A stretch of DNA of 64,000 nt from Atopsyche davidsoni (lineage: Eukaryota > Arthropoda > Insecta > Trichoptera > Hydrobiosidae): NCBI GenBank assembly GCA_022113835.1, contig JAILWY010000027.1, positions 6,512,501 through 6,576,500 on the forward strand. The letters are read 5' to 3'. The notes under the pieces are model-generated. The model was given only the letters and a program-made list of their open reading frames with translations. It was not told where the DNA came from and made no database searches. The first letter of the stretch is position 1, and every line of letters starts with the position of its first letter. This document shows, piece by piece, positions 38,502-52,659 of this stretch. A program made the position numbers and the translations under genes.

Positions 38502-40290
38502 AAAAAATAATGCCATGACAAACAATTTAAGCATCAATGTGGGTTGATCGAAATAATTCAAATGCAAATTATTTTTTAATTGATTTCATCAAAGTACAAA
38601 GACTTGGCAATCAATGAATTTACATCCGAATATTTAAAAGATTTTTAATGTCTGTTAACATCAATCAAATTTTTATCTGAATTTTATAGTTTCAAAATGA
38701 GTAGTAACTCTGTGGGAAAAGATAAATAGTTACATGGGCGTTTAACAGTTATGTGTTTTATATATTCTCTTAATGGCGTTGATGATTTTCAATAAATTTT
38801 AAACGATTTTATAATAAAAACCTACATTCAATGCGTATATATATATGATAGTAAAATACAGTTTTATTTATTTATACATATATGTTAGGAAAAATATGGT
38901 GGTAAGAGCATTAATCTTCATTTAATAACAATTTATATATCAATTGAGTAATACATAAAATATAGCTTATTTAACTGGATAATTTTTTTAAAATTATGAT
39001 GCTGTTTTTTAATATTTATTGATTAAATGGTGACCTTTTGAAATGTGTTTTTGAATATAAATATGAATAATTTTTTTATTTTTATTTGCCGAGGTAATAA
39101 ATTATAATACACTACAGTACACGCAACAATATTTATAGGTTAATAAATGATTGCTACTTATATTTAAAAGAGCTACTTGTTTGAATAAAAATAAATATAT
39201 TTGAAAATTTAAAAAGGTTGATTTTGATTTAAGTATATTATAAAAATAAAATTGATTGTATAAATGAGCAAACTGTGTTTAGTGTGATAACTTGAAATAA
39301 AACAGTATTTTTTGTTTTATATGCTAATATGCTGTAAATATTAACTGGGACAATTTATATTGTAGTTTTTATGTATAGTTAATTCTTATCAAGAGCAATC
39401 CTTAAAAAAGGTTTATTCCCATTAATATCACATAAATTATAATTTTATTAAAATAAAATGCTGTTAAAAGACCCGAACTAAACAATATTATTTGCGTGAA
39501 ATTCAATAGAATTAATTATTGCAGGTGTGCGTTTAGGTACTGGGGTATAAAAAGATGCAGGTTTATATTTATGTTTTTAATTTTTTTATTTATAAATACC
39601 TTAATAATGAATTTCAGAAAAATATCTGTATATATACTGAATAGTTGTCAGAAAGTTTGATTTTAACAATTGGAAATTACAAACTAGGATTGCTATTCTT
39701 AGTATAAATTACAAGCTATAAAAGTAATATACAATCAAAAGTATTGTTAATATTCAATATTTGAATCCAATTATAGAATATTTAAAAACTTTACACAAAT
39801 ATATGGGTTGTTTTCTTTTCCTTTTCCCGGAGAAGCAGAATAAGATGAAGATTTTAATGAAATAATAATATAGCACATTATTTTAGCGATTTGTATATAA
39901 CACATCAAATTGTATACTGCACATTGATTACCAATACATAAATATTACTAGGCTTAACTGGACGTTTATTTTGAAAAAAAATCTTAGCGTTAAAATCAAT
40001 TTACATACATAGTTCTACGTTAATAATATAATACAGTTTCATGTTAAAAATAATATAATTTCTCGGAAAATAGATTAAGTGGTTCATATATATTTATTGT
40101 AATCTTTCTTATATGCTTTAACCAGCATTTAATCAAGCAAATTCGTACAAACGGCCAACTCATCAAGAAAACCCATAAAATAAGCAAATATTTCCCGTTC
40201 TGCTATTTCTGCAAATGAAAATACTTTAATAGTACAAATTCTTCCTCAAGTATCGGCTATAAAAAAGTAATGAAACCCAGAGATAACAAA
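38502..40290. other. Very AT-rich non-coding tract
   Basis: Nothing supportable was seen. Confidence 0.5.
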
Positions 40291-40880
40291 GGAAACGCGC
40301 CGGCCTGGTGGGGAGGATATTTGGGCTTATCCGAGACGTTAAATTCATCCCCTTCTCTTGTATAATCCTCAACCCCCGCACGGCCTGGCTCTGGCGCCCC
40401 TCCATACCTAGAAAAGATAAATTCTCTCGTTAGTTAAACCCTAACGTTTTATATAAAACAAACCGATGAGTATTTCTATGAAGCATTTGAGCAATATTTC
40501 TTATTTTCGTTTGCGGCCTTTCAACTCTAGTACTACGACGGCCACCGGGTTATTATGATATATAATATACATGCTGATATATCATATTTTTTATATAAAC
40601 TTGTAAATGTATATTACTAGTATTTGCTCCATTTAACCTGAATAAGAACATTGAAGCTTATACTTAAAGATTATTGGTAGAGTGGGTGGTGTAACCCTGT
40701 TGGGCTGAATATGCAGGGTGAACTAATACCAGCATGGTTCTCGGGTATTCCGCGCCCGTCCTGGTTTACGAGGGTAGCGTACACTGTTATGCCCAAACAA
40801 AAGCGTCGCTAACCCTCCGAAGACCAGATCCGTGGGTGGATGCTGGCCGGGCAAAAATATTCATCTGAAACAGCAGACAT
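40291..40880. other. Two GC-rich patches, one possibly a retroelement fragment
   Basis: Patch 40296-40420 is non-coding in appearance. Patch 40680-40870 read on the minus strand has an open run with HPPTDLVFGGLATLLFGHN, then a stop. It looks like a transposon remnant, but I cannot name the family. Confidence 0.3.
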
Positions 40881-41159
40881 TTTGAAGTATACAATTTTAT
40901 CACTTCCAACGGATGCGAGCAGTCAGCTGATTTTTTCCAAAATATTTAGTAGAAGTTTTATTTATTTACGATATGCACATAAATAAAGCATTGCTGTATC
41001 AGCAAAGTATTGACGTATATGTATATACGAAGTAGGAATACTGAACAAAAAATATAATGCTGATATTTATATGTTTATTTGGACGAAATTGAAATTAATT
41101 TAAAAAACGTGGTTTTTCTAATTCTTGAATAATAAATAAGAGGGGAGTGTAGTACATTA

Positions 41160-41188
41160 AGCATACAGTATTTTTTATACTGTATGCT
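41160..41188. repeat. Short hairpin, 12-bp perfect stem
   Basis: AGCATACAGTAT and its reverse complement are separated by five T's. It stands alone in AT-rich DNA. The function is unknown. Confidence 0.7.
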
Positions 41189-41539
41189 ATAAAACATAAT
41201 AAAAATAATATATAAACGTGCAGTCCGTAATTGCTGAAAATTAATAAATATCAGACATTAAAGTAAAGATTTCTACGACAAAAAAAAAATTTGACAGTGC
41301 AAAATTAAACAAATAAAAATAATGCCGACAGAGTGGGCTCATTTATTAAACAACTGATAAGAACCGATAGAAGAAAACGTCTGGTATTATTTGACGATAA
41401 TCTATATATTAATTGGTATAATATTTTTATTAAATAAAATAATCATTAATATTTTGCTGTTAATTGATGACGTCACAATGATTTATGAAGATGTTTTAGG
41501 TATGCAATGCTTTCGGTGTGCTCCTGATAACTACGTAAA

Positions 41540-41740
41540 TATTAATTGATCGTGCGATATTGCCTCTGAGCCCCTGTCCCTTAAAGGGTTATTCATAAGG
41601 AGTAGGTATCTGCAGCAGCCTGTGGGGTGATTAAGGTACCTGCAGGCTTTGCTGGCGCGATAAGCCGGCGGGGAAAATTCAATTAAAGCAGGACGGCCGT
41701 GTCGAGCGGCTTTAATCATCCTCTAAAGGAATTTATACCG
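41540..41740. promoter_or_regulatory. GC-rich island with homeodomain-like sites
   Basis: This moderate GC patch contains TTATTCATAA, GATTAAGG and CAATTAAAG words around GC-rich blocks and has no plausible exon. The pattern resembles conserved non-coding enhancers. The assignment is inference. Confidence 0.3.
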
Positions 41741-44700
41741 GCGCAGTATAACCAAGCGTTCACAGTTGCCAGTGCAAAGAGAACAATTTTACCGTAAAAT
41801 AAATATATTCGAATAATTCACTTAACTCGAAAGTATGTCTTTCCCCGTGAGTAATTAATTTAAAAAAATCGCAGAGAAAATCGTAAATTGCGGATTTCAG
41901 TTATCTATTATACTTTTTTTTAATTTTATTTAGTTATGTTTATAAGCGTTCTAACAACGGAATGTTGCCAGTCATCACATATATGTGACAATCCACTTTA
42001 TATAACAGTCAATTTTAGAAGTTATATTGTCTTCGTGTTTTCAGGTAAGTAGACAATAGCAGGCTGTGTCACAAGGGCTTTATAATGGTTGATATTATAC
42101 AGTGCTGAATATCTATTTAAAGCGTGAGATAAAATTACCTACATGAAAAATTGCATCTTCAATTATTGCATCACAGTATATAAAAAACCATTTCAGACAC
42201 TGCAGTTTTCCACCCCTGAAAAAATATACTGAAAGTCATCTTAATTGTGTAACATGCTTTAGAGCTTGTTTTAAGATTCCGTGTGGGAACAATAGAGTGG
42301 AAAAAACTGTTGTGGTACTTAATTATCTCTATTAGCCCTAGAGAATTTAGAAATAGCTTGACATATGCTGATAAATAATAAGTGCAAGTAGTGAATATAC
42401 AGGAATATCTTCATCAATAAGAAAAAAAAAACAATTGCCACAGTGTTAAAAGAAGATAATTATATAAATATATATATTCAAGTAAAAGTTTTTTCATTCT
42501 AAAACAATTCAATGGGGTAAGAGGGATTTTTCAGACGGACAATTCTTCGTGAGCAAAATTCTTCCGCCTAATCTTCCAAAGTTATCAAATTTTATATACG
42601 ATTTATGTTGGTAAATTATGATGAATAACGATTCTATAAGTGGTATGTAGTAGTATAAAGTTAATTGCTTCATGTGTAATTAAAAGACTTATCTAACATG
42701 AAATCGGCGCTTGGAAACAATAAAAAAAAAAAATAATTGGAAGTGCACATGAGACTATGTGAAAAATGCAAAAATTACACCTATAATTTAAAAGTCTTAC
42801 AAAAGGCTTATATGATCTGTATTGTTTAAATTAATTTTATAAAAATATATTTTATCCAGAGTGCATTTGCTTTTATTTAACTTTCAGTTCTCATTGTGAA
42901 AATATTGTCGTTTTATGTCGTAAATAAAAAAAAAACTATATATAAGAACCCGAAAAAGTAGATATATTTTAACAAAATTTCTAAAAATATCGACACAAAT
43001 AGTTAAAATATTCAAAAAAAAAAAATTAAAATTCATTTTGAATACATTTTCTTCTGTTTAGGAAAAGTACTCGGAGTTATTTATTTCGAGCATGTACTAA
43101 ATTGTTATCGCTAATATATGCAAATAATAATGATTTCATTTAGTCTACTTATTAGTAAACGCTATCATAAAATGGCTGTTCACTCAACGCTTTTAACTAG
43201 GTGGGAACTAAACACGAGTCCACGTTAGTCTTATCAGATATCTCCGAGCAGTATCTCCACATCTCAGGGAATGAAAAATATAATGCAATTAACTTGAACA
43301 GACGGGCTGGCTTAATTAATTTATGTACAAGTCAGGCTATCAATAACGAACGTCAGGGACAGCTTGTATGTAGACTGATTAGCATTTAATGTTAATTATT
43401 TAATCTGACGGTATCGATGTTCTCACAAGTAATTATGTTTCGTAATAGCGAGCAGCAAAAGGAAACGTGGACTTGAAAGGAAATCCCTGATAAATGTCTC
43501 AGTTAATTATTTTATCTTTTTAGATCAGAGATTCACTTAATATATTTATTTTTACTCCACGAAGTTATCCGAAGTATATCTTTGCTTTATAATTACACTC
43601 CTTTTTAAAAATGGTAGTCCGCTATCAAAATTGACAGGAAACTGATTTCAACTGCGTTTGAGTTGCTGTGATTCCCTGCACTATGCGAATTTTTTTTTTT
43701 AAATAATATTTTCCTATTTTTAAAACAATTTTAGTAATTAATCGATGTAATCGCTGAATCTCGAGTTTGAAACAAACTTCTGTGGGGTTTTAAGTAATTA
43801 ATTAATAATACAATCTTTATAAAACAGCATTTTGTACATAATAAATGTACATCTTTTATACACAATTTTACTAAAAAATGTTACAATATAAAATAATTAT
43901 ATGAAAATAATTATAAATGCATTGTTCTAATTAATAAATAGATATAATCCATGTGCGGAGTTTCGAATTACCTTCCATCCCATGTGCGGAGTTCAACAAC
44001 CCCCAGAAACTCTCCAAAATAGAGGGTGCAGACTGTGCAGCCATTTTGACTGTTTCCGTTTCCGCCAGAGCATCCCTCTCATCTCATTTATTTCTACTCA
44101 CATTTGCAAAGTAGGGTTCTGAAAGAAGGGAGGAATGTTTGTGATTTATTTTGTCATGCGAATTATAGCTCTGTTGATGCTGAAAAAGGAATTTCAAATT
44201 ACTCACATTTAATGAATAACTTATTTAAATCCGATCAGTAAGTCTTTAAATAGTTATATTATAGACATAATATAACTGAATATTAAACTTTGGGTTGTAC
44301 AAATATTTACTCAAAGAATATAATCAAAATAGGGCGTCATTAGAATATTAACATTTTTCCCGTTTTGTATTGAATTGCCGAGCAATTCTTTGTACAGTTG
44401 TATCATCAATCAAGTCAGTAAAATAGTTGATTTAATGAAGCGAGAAAAATTTAAATAAAAAAAAAACTGATAAAGATTCAAGATAAGGGATAAGTTATTC
44501 GGATAAAATAATTATGCCATTATTTATGTTCATGAAAAGTATTAAAAGAAACCTAATGAACAATCGAATTAATATGAAGGTAAGATATTTTTGGTATTAA
44601 TATTTCATTTTATTGTGTTCGTAAGTAGCAAGAAGGCTAAACTACTTCTGTTATCGCTCACTGCCACTTGGGCAGCGCAGTGTAGGTCTTTTTTTAATGA

Positions 44701-45590
44701 TTCATAACCCACTACTAGTGTTTTATAAGGGTAGGGCGTAATAAATATAAACAAGTCATGATCATCCTCATTGAAATAAATCACCCTTAAAGTAGAAACA
44801 ATTCGTGACTGTTTATTGCGCGTGGTTCTTTTCATTCGCTTTATTGTTTTGTCGGTTTATTTCGGCAAGGTATTTCCCCCACTAGAACACACTGTACGTG
44901 TGGTAGAACTTACACACCATACTAAAACTTTATATTTTCATTTACTGAAGATTTTATATAAAATAATTAGTCGGTGAATACAAATATAATCGTACGGGGG
45001 TTAAAAAAATTGACAATTGAAACATATATTAGTTTGAAAAAGAATAACCAGAGAAGAAAACTATTTTGAAATAAAATACATAAAGTCCAATTGATACATT
45101 TAGAGAAACATTTATATTATTACTGTTTTTCAAGGCAATACATTACTGAATGATTTTAAATAAATGGATAGTTCTTTATTTTATTATTTTCTTAATGAAA
45201 AACAACTGAAACTGCTTGTAAAACCAGGTATAAACATTTTATTTGTTTCACTCGACAATAAATTTATGTTTATACTAAAAAAAAAATATTATTAAATTTT
45301 TAATTAAAATTCATTGAAACTGCAACAATTATTATCGCGTTGATAGTCTGACAATCAAATTAATTAAATACGAATAGTTTTATGTTAGAATTCCTAAGCT
45401 GGCAAGCAGACCAAAATCCTTTTTAACGATCCATAAATAACGCGATTTACGAGCCTCTACATACTAATTCCCAACAATGAAATTACATTAAAATAATATC
45501 ATACAAGATATAACCAATTAAGGCGGAAAGGCTCTCGTTATAACGAAAATGATTCAATATTGATACAGATAAGGTTTCCAAAAGGCACGC
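41741..45590. other. AT-rich non-coding tract with minor repeats
   Basis: CCATGTGCGGAGTT occurs twice, at 43949 and 43980. GC-richer patches lie at 43970-44110 and 44630-44900. No gene is supportable. Confidence 0.45.
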
Positions 45591-46000
45591 AAACAGCCGG
45601 CAATTAAAAACTTTCTTTATTAGATTCGTTAACCTTATCTCGGGAGCCGTCGGATGGAAAAGGAGCTTTTTTATGTTGTTCCTATTTTTTCCGTTAGTCT
45701 CAAAGTTTGGCCGCAGGAGAGCTTTACGACTGGTAGCCCGGCCCGGGATACGCCCGGATGAAATAGCCCGAAAACGAAAATAATGAGAAAACAGATTTTA
45801 CGATTTTTTCGGGGCTGCAGAGATGGAGCCTTCCACCCTCGGGTAGCCTCCCCCGCCGCCGGGCCCGCGATATCGTTCCGGGCCATAACGTCTTTGCGTA
45901 AGGAAATGTTTTAAATTTATTACGGGGCGGCCAACCCCCGCTTCTTTATGGCGGAGCCTGAATATATTCAGGGTACTTCCTCTTTATAACGAAAAGTTGG
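45591..46000. promoter_or_regulatory. Large GC-rich island, candidate enhancer/PRE
   Basis: This is one of the largest and most distinctive islands. It has two TTTACGA words (45723 and 45797), ATGGCGG within TTTATGGCGGAG (45948), several CCCGG blocks and flanking TTATAACGA. The minus-strand frame at 45671-45886 is short and not protein-like. No splice-bounded exon was found. A regulatory role is inferred from composition and motif recurrence only. Confidence 0.4.
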
Positions 46001-48680
46001 AATTACATTATGTACAATGGAGATGAAAAGCTCTTATAGAAACACCTCGCTGTACTTGCATAGTTAAGGGAATAATCATAAAAGCTTTGTGAAAGTTGCA
46101 AAAGTACCCAAAGTACTATTAAACAAAAGTACTTCGCAACAAACATAAAACACCACACAGGAAGAATTTATTAATATATAGAAAATATTTTATTGGGTAT
46201 TTATAAATAATCCCATAAAACGTTTTCGTGATATTAAAAGCAAATTAAAATAAAATAAATTTGATAAAATTTGCAGATAAATGGAATTTTTCTTTGTTAT
46301 AAGAAAAAAATCTTTAACCGATTGAGAGAATATATATATATAACGGAAATTTGATTATTAATTTAACCGAGTGAGAGTATCCCAAATTCAGAGAATCTAG
46401 AGATTATTTTTTTAAATAAATTGTCCCTGCACCGTGGTCAAGCAAGCGTAATAATCATCAGATTACGATGCTATTGAAACTTATGACAGCATAAAATAAT
46501 TATGATTTGGCACACGGATGTAAGCGTGTGGATCTTTAAATTTCAACAGTCAAGTCAGCAAATAGAAAGTCAAAAAGAAACCACAAAAAAAAAAATTAGT
46601 CAGGTGTATAGTACTGATATAATCGCAATTTATCTTCTTTTAATTTATGGCTGGTGCTATCTGGGACTGGTTTGGTGTTGGGAACGTTTCTGGTGGGGCT
46701 TGCGGCACTCGCTGGTATCTTTATACGTATTCAGATGTATTTTACGGCCGACTGTCTATAAAACCTCCGATATCCGTGAGGTGCCGCGCAGGGGGTCCGG
46801 GCTGCGAGGGTGTTGCCCTGAAATCAGATGGTACCCGTGATTAGATGCGCTATATTTTAAAATATTCTATATAATCGTAAAATATACCATCTATACTATA
46901 ATAATAAACATGGTGGTGTATGCAATGGAATGTGCTGTTTTTCTTCTGCAGGTTGGTGGTCTTTAACACGTTGATCGCCATGCGGATTTTCGTAAAATTT
47001 CCAAAAATTGTTTTCACGTTTTTAGGTTTAATTAAGTATAATGGGCCGAAATACAATTATTTAATTTGTTTTGAGATATTTTTGAGGTGATTTATTGGTA
47101 TTTACAGGTATGTCGTGTATATGTTATATGACGAATGTTATAAAAAGCTAGAATTGCTTGAACATAATCGAATAGAAAAGCTTTTTGCATAATAAAATTA
47201 TACAAAAAAAATTTTGCTTACAATTTCTTAGTAATATTAAAAAAGAAAAATACCTAAGTTGTAAGATAAAAAAAATATTTCGTCCAAATTATCATTTTAA
47301 TGTGATCTTTCATAACTTTTCAAATTTATCATTAGAAAATATGAGAAGAAAAAAAGGTTAGATGCCTGTAATTACTTTTGAGTTGTTACATACGATACGG
47401 ATTTACATTAACAATGAAAATAAAAACAAATTATTTGGTAAAAAAGGTAATGAGTATTCACATATACCTGATTGCAAAGGTTGTAAATATTTATGAAAAA
47501 TAATTACGCAATTACGTACACCTGATCATAAATTTGAAGCGTTTAACCGATATTCCATTGAAACTGTTTTTACACGGTTACTCGTTTACTTTGTAGATGT
47601 ACAATATGATTTAATGTCGTAGTGTAAGTTCGTTTTTATTATAGAATATAAATTAATCACCACTATTTGATATAATTATTGGTAATGATTTTTATTAACT
47701 AAATAAAAAGTCTATAAAATTAAGATTAAAAAATAATAGACAGCCTGAGTGCGAAGCTTTCAAGAAGGGGTAAAGCGTTAAGCTGAAAATGAAAAAAAAA
47801 AAACATGCAAGGGTTGGGCAGCTGCTGCAGAGATCCTGAGGTAACATGAATATTACAGCATGTGGTGGTGCTTCAGGAATAGAGTGGTTTTTTTTTATTA
47901 CTTTTTAAAGAAAATATTTCGACACTCTCATGGTTATGTAAAGAAATATTTTTTTTATACTATGTTTATATATAAGTAAACTCTATACATTATAATATCG
48001 AAGTTTTTTTTTTAATATAAACTAATATTATTGATGCATCATTAGTATAAACAAAGATTTCATTTTATTTCATCGGACTTTTTTGGATACGTTAAAATAA
48101 AATGTGCAACTGTTTTCTATACATTATATATATATATATTACTTTACTATAATATATATATATAGACATTGAAAAGACCTAGCACTATGATGAAATACAA
48201 GGGTGAAACCACTGACCACCGAATTTCTTGATTTTATATTTTTCTTGTCTACCGTTTACTGAATTCGAGAGCTTTTTTTATAAAAGCTTTTTCACCAAAG
48301 AGACGTAAAGAATCAGAGATGAAACCATCAGAAGTACATTTTTAAATGGAAGAGGTTTAAGTGCGCATAACATAAGGATTGTTGTTGGTTTTAAACGAGT
48401 TACCGGAGTAAAAAGTTGTTGATGTAAAAAAATATATAGTTTAACTATTTTGAATATTACTAGCTGTCACTAACGCGTAACGGTAATGGAAGCGCATTGA
48501 ATATGCAAATTAAAAAATAACCGTTGGAAATTATTAAAATGAGTACTATGAGTACACTGATAGATAGCACAGTGATCATGTGAATATTATAAATTTAAAA
48601 AAATACACATTTACTTGAAACAGGAAACACCGAATCGGTCAGTGTAAATATTGCCTATTGGGCTTAGCATTGATAATAAA
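46001..48680. other. AT-rich tract with one G/T-rich patch
   Basis: Patch 46640-46850 has overlapping open frames but no recognisable protein or splice boundary. It may be a repeat fragment. The rest is AT-rich and featureless. Confidence 0.4.
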
Positions 48681-48990
48681 ATGCATCAATGTATTTATAC
48701 GTCATAAACAGAAACAGGGCTTTCTCGCCGGCATCCGCGAGCTTCAGACGCGCGGAACTGTTTATTGTTCCAGTTCGGGAGAGCGGCGCGGCCCACGCGG
48801 CTTTACGGCCGAGCAAGATTGTAAATAACGCAATACATTTTATATTTTGCACGGAAAACAAAAAGCACGCGGAGACCTTTTTATCTGTTTTATTATTCTG
48901 CATGCGCGGTCGACTGACGAGAAAAAGTCGAGTTTTCCAGACACGCGCGGCGGACATGGGTTTTTTATTTTTGTCCACTCAGATCAGATT
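48681..48990. promoter_or_regulatory. GC-rich island open on both strands
   Basis: Frames of about 104 codons run on both strands over the same DNA. Neither looks like a known protein, and GC richness explains the lack of stops. The CpG content is high. Candidate regulatory island. Confidence 0.35.
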
Positions 48991-49038
48991 ACTAACGAAG
49001 TAACATGGAATTTAATGATATGTTAATAATAATATATT

Positions 49039-49070
49039 TGCATAGCAACCGATAGATCAGTTGCTATGCA
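49039..49070. repeat. Hairpin with 11-bp perfect stem
   Basis: TGCATAGCAAC and its reverse complement GTTGCTATGCA flank a 10-nt spacer. It lies just right of the 48.7-kb island. Confidence 0.6.
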
Positions 49071-50682
49071 GAAATTTTATAAAGAATAATTTGTAAATTT
49101 ATTTCCTCAATCTGTTGCTTGTGCATGACACGATCGGTAATGGCTCTTGGTATTGTTTCTGCGGCCTGCTTCAGAAAGAATATCAGATCTAAACGCAAGA
49201 GCTTTGTAAGGAAAAAATTGTATAATAGCAACAATACGCCAGACTTTTTCTTCGAATATATAACTACGGTAAAGAAGAACTCGGGGACCCGGGGGCTCAG
49301 CATAAGTTTATTATGCTCAGTAAAATAAAAAGTGAAAAGAGAGGCACCCAAAGAAGAAGATATAGGTAAAAATTGAACACCTACAGCATGATAATTTAAA
49401 AATAAATACAACGTTGTGATATAATACGTCAAATATTGTTTTTTTATGTAAATTAAAAGTTATGATATCAAATTCAGATATGAATATGTATTTGCAAATA
49501 TTTTAAGCAAACTGTTCATTTTGTGAATAGGTTTTCAATTTTTTACCAGATAAACATTTTTGATACTGTAAAATCATTTTATGGCTGCAATTTTTACAGC
49601 CAGAGTCTCTGAGGGCATAACTCAACTCCCAAAGTTACTAATCTCGGCGTGTATTTACCGAATTACTCACAGTAAAACTTAACGAACCGTCCATCGCATA
49701 GTCGCATGTATAACTTCCGCTTCGTAAACCTGACTCTGCCTATCGACTTATGGGACGTCATGTGAGCCGCACAAAGGGTCGACTGGATCAATTTAGGAGA
49801 CATTTTCAATAAAAAAAATATAGCCCAAATCATACCCGGATTGTGTTGGTAAAAGAAAATTAGTTTCTTGTTTAAAAAAAATATGTGAGAGTTCTGTAAA
49901 ATTGACATTAGATTTATTAAAAGTACCAAGTTTGGTTGCTGTTACATGTAATGTCACAATTAAAACGAAAACCAAAAAATTATACACGAAGCATGCTATT
50001 TTATCAATTCAAAGGCAAAATAACAAGTCTAGTTTTAAAAACGATTGTGTGCGCGGTTTCAATTTTTTTGTTGTTGAACATATTGAATATAAAAATTAGT
50101 GGTGACGTACTGAAGCCGAAAGTTTGTTTAATTTAATAATAAAATATCACTGCAGAAAACGTTTTATGGCTATATATCGTTAAATCCCGCAGTAGCCTTT
50201 TATATTTCTAATCGAAACCGTGGTGCGTCGAGCAGAACTACAGCCATATATTATAACAATAAAACTCTGCATGTCGATATAAATATAAGCCGGGAAGATT
50301 TTTCCGTTGGTTCTTTACTTGTTTTGTTCATATGGTATGTTTGAAAAGAAGGATGTAAAATGTGCCAAAAACATTTTCATAAGTAATGAAATTTATTAAT
50401 TTAAATAAATTAAATGAATTAGGTAAAATTATTTTTTATAGAAAAATTGTGTAAAGGAAAGAAACATGTTTAATGTAAAATAAATTTCAGACAATCAGAC
50501 AATTTATCGCAGTTATTTTTATATAAATTTTTAAATTCTTGCAAATTAAATTTATATATTTATTTAACTAGTTACGGAAATTCCATTTTAAGGTACTACA
50601 CTACTGTCACAAGTACTTTTAGTTATTTATACACACCTTTAAGTAATAGAGATATTTTGTATTAAAAAACACAGTTATATTA

Positions 50683-50706
50683 CACAGTTATTTATAAATA
50701 ACTGTG
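50683..50706. repeat. Perfect 24-bp palindrome
   Basis: CACAGTTATTTA is followed directly by its reverse complement. A related CACAGTTAT lies a few bases to the left. It may be chance in AT-rich DNA. Confidence 0.7.
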
Positions 50707-51079
50707 AAATATCACAGAGCTGTTTTTAACATATATTTGTGAAAATATTATGAACACTTTTACTATTCAACAAACTTCACATGAAAGGGAAAAAATCACA
50801 CAGGTAGTTTCTATCTAAAATAATGCTTAAATATCCATAATATTTCTGTTGAATTAAAAAAAACCACTGTTTTAATTAATTTGTCTGATATTACAGAAAC
50901 TTAAATCTTCAAATTAATTTACAAAATAAATATAAATGATTTTTCAAATGAAATAGTTTTTTTGCGAAGTGTCTCATGATTTTTTACAGAAAATATATTT
51001 TAAAACACTTTTATTAATATTCATGGCATTCTATGATGTGTTTGTGATAAACAGTCACCATAAAATTGACAGATATATT

Positions 51080-51440
51080 TACAACAAACAACGCAAATGA
51101 GCCAGCCCAGCTCCATTATGAAGAGTCCTTTACGAGAGTTCCTCACCAGCCCGGGGCTTTTCGTTTACGACGAGAGCTTGAAGGAGTGTGCCACTGAAAG
51201 CTTTTACGTTTATTAAATAAGTTCAGACATTATTCGCATTAATGTGTGGATCGTAATGGCGGCTGAAGAATTCGGCCTGTTTATAGGCTATCTAGCTTTA
51301 TATCGCTTTTATACTCCCGTGCCGGAGCTTAAAAAGTAATTCTTTTTGTGCAGCTGATAGTATTGCCATTAAGCTCAATGAAAGCAAAAGTTCCTCCAAA
51401 TTATCAAAGACGGGAGCAGCTCACGGGTTTATATTACACC
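51080..51440. promoter_or_regulatory. GC-richer island with TTTACGA pair and ATGGCGG
   Basis: TTTACGA lies at 51129 and 51164, and ATGGCGG at 51256. TTTATTAAATAAG and TTTATAGG words lie between GC-rich blocks. No coding frame was found. Its pattern resembles the 45.6-kb and 58.4-kb islands. Confidence 0.4.
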
Positions 51441-51609
51441 TACTGAGCAATCTATTGACAAGACTTTGTATCATAAAGGATGGTGTTACATATACATTGA
51501 ATCATATATAATTGTTTTGATAGTAAAATGTTTAATTAACCCTATTTTAAATGTTTTATTTTTAAATCAGAAGTTATAATAAATAATAAAGTAAAATATT
51601 TACTTATAC

Positions 51610-51776
51610 CGATCAAAAAAATCATGGCGCTGATGCTGTCCGTGTGACAGTCCAAGCATCCGCGGGCATCGACTCCTCTGGACCGGTTCTCCCGGGGTTC
51701 TTGGTTGCAGCCCGCAGGTACCTCCGGGGGATCACCTGAGAGCAAGGGGCCTATGCCAACACCTCTTAAAGATATT
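51610..51776 (-). other. Candidate exon or transposon fragment, minus strand
   Basis: The GC-rich segment is flanked on the minus strand by an acceptor (atgtttag) and a donor (cg|gtataa), with one frame open throughout. It encodes GIGPLLSGDPPEVPAG, then a Cys-bearing stretch ending GCLDCHTDSISAMIF. I do not recognise it. It could be an isolated exon of an unseen gene or part of a retroelement. Confidence 0.25.
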
Positions 51777-52659
51777 CTAAACATTAATATGTTAAATATA
51801 CACAATATAATATAATACATGTATATTTATCATAATTTATTTAAAATAAAAGCCACGATTGAAGATGTCAACCTAGGAAGTTTAACAAATAAATATATGC
51901 AAAATCACCAAAAATATTTTTTTTCAATAAAATATTATAATGGAATTCCACCAAGTATTTCTGTCAAAAATAATAAATGTATGTATATTTATCAATTTAC
52001 TAAATAAACCCGCATAAAAAGTGGACAGAATTCCTATAAATTATTGGTTAAAATTATATTTTTTCAAAGGTCAAAAGTAATATCCGAGAGACTACTCTTT
52101 TAAAAAAAAACGAAAAACTATTTTAGAAGAATCATATCCTTTATAAAAATCATGCTTGTCAAATAAAAAATTGGCATACCAATGTAAATTATTTTATCTT
52201 TAATGGGTAGTCAACTATACATTCATTAATCATACATATTAATTATACATTTTTTTAATTGGATACATGTAATTAATATATAACAATTACTGACGGGCAG
52301 TACACATTTTTTATTTATTTTTTCAACTAAAATTTTACAAAAACTCCGTCTGTAAATATTTAGGTATTTTATAGTGAATCAATAATTCAAAGAATATTAT
52401 TTTTTATCCCGATTTAAAATCTACGGCACGCCACTGACAATTATGATAAACATATTTTAGATTTGCCATAAATATTTTATAAAAAGTGAATATGTAAATA
52501 TATACCTACACAAGCTTAAAGCGTACAGGTAAATTATTTATACATAACGTAAATATCAAACTGTCAAATGATTTCCGTTCTCAACTCCAAAAAAACCCAA
52601 CTGATTATCATTTTTATCCCATTCACAAAAGAAAAACATTATCAACCTTCATTTAAATC

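Noticed and set aside
46502..46844. Overlapping plus-strand frames in a G/T-rich patch
   Set aside because: No recognisable domain and two frames are open over the same bases, suggesting composition or a repeat fragment.
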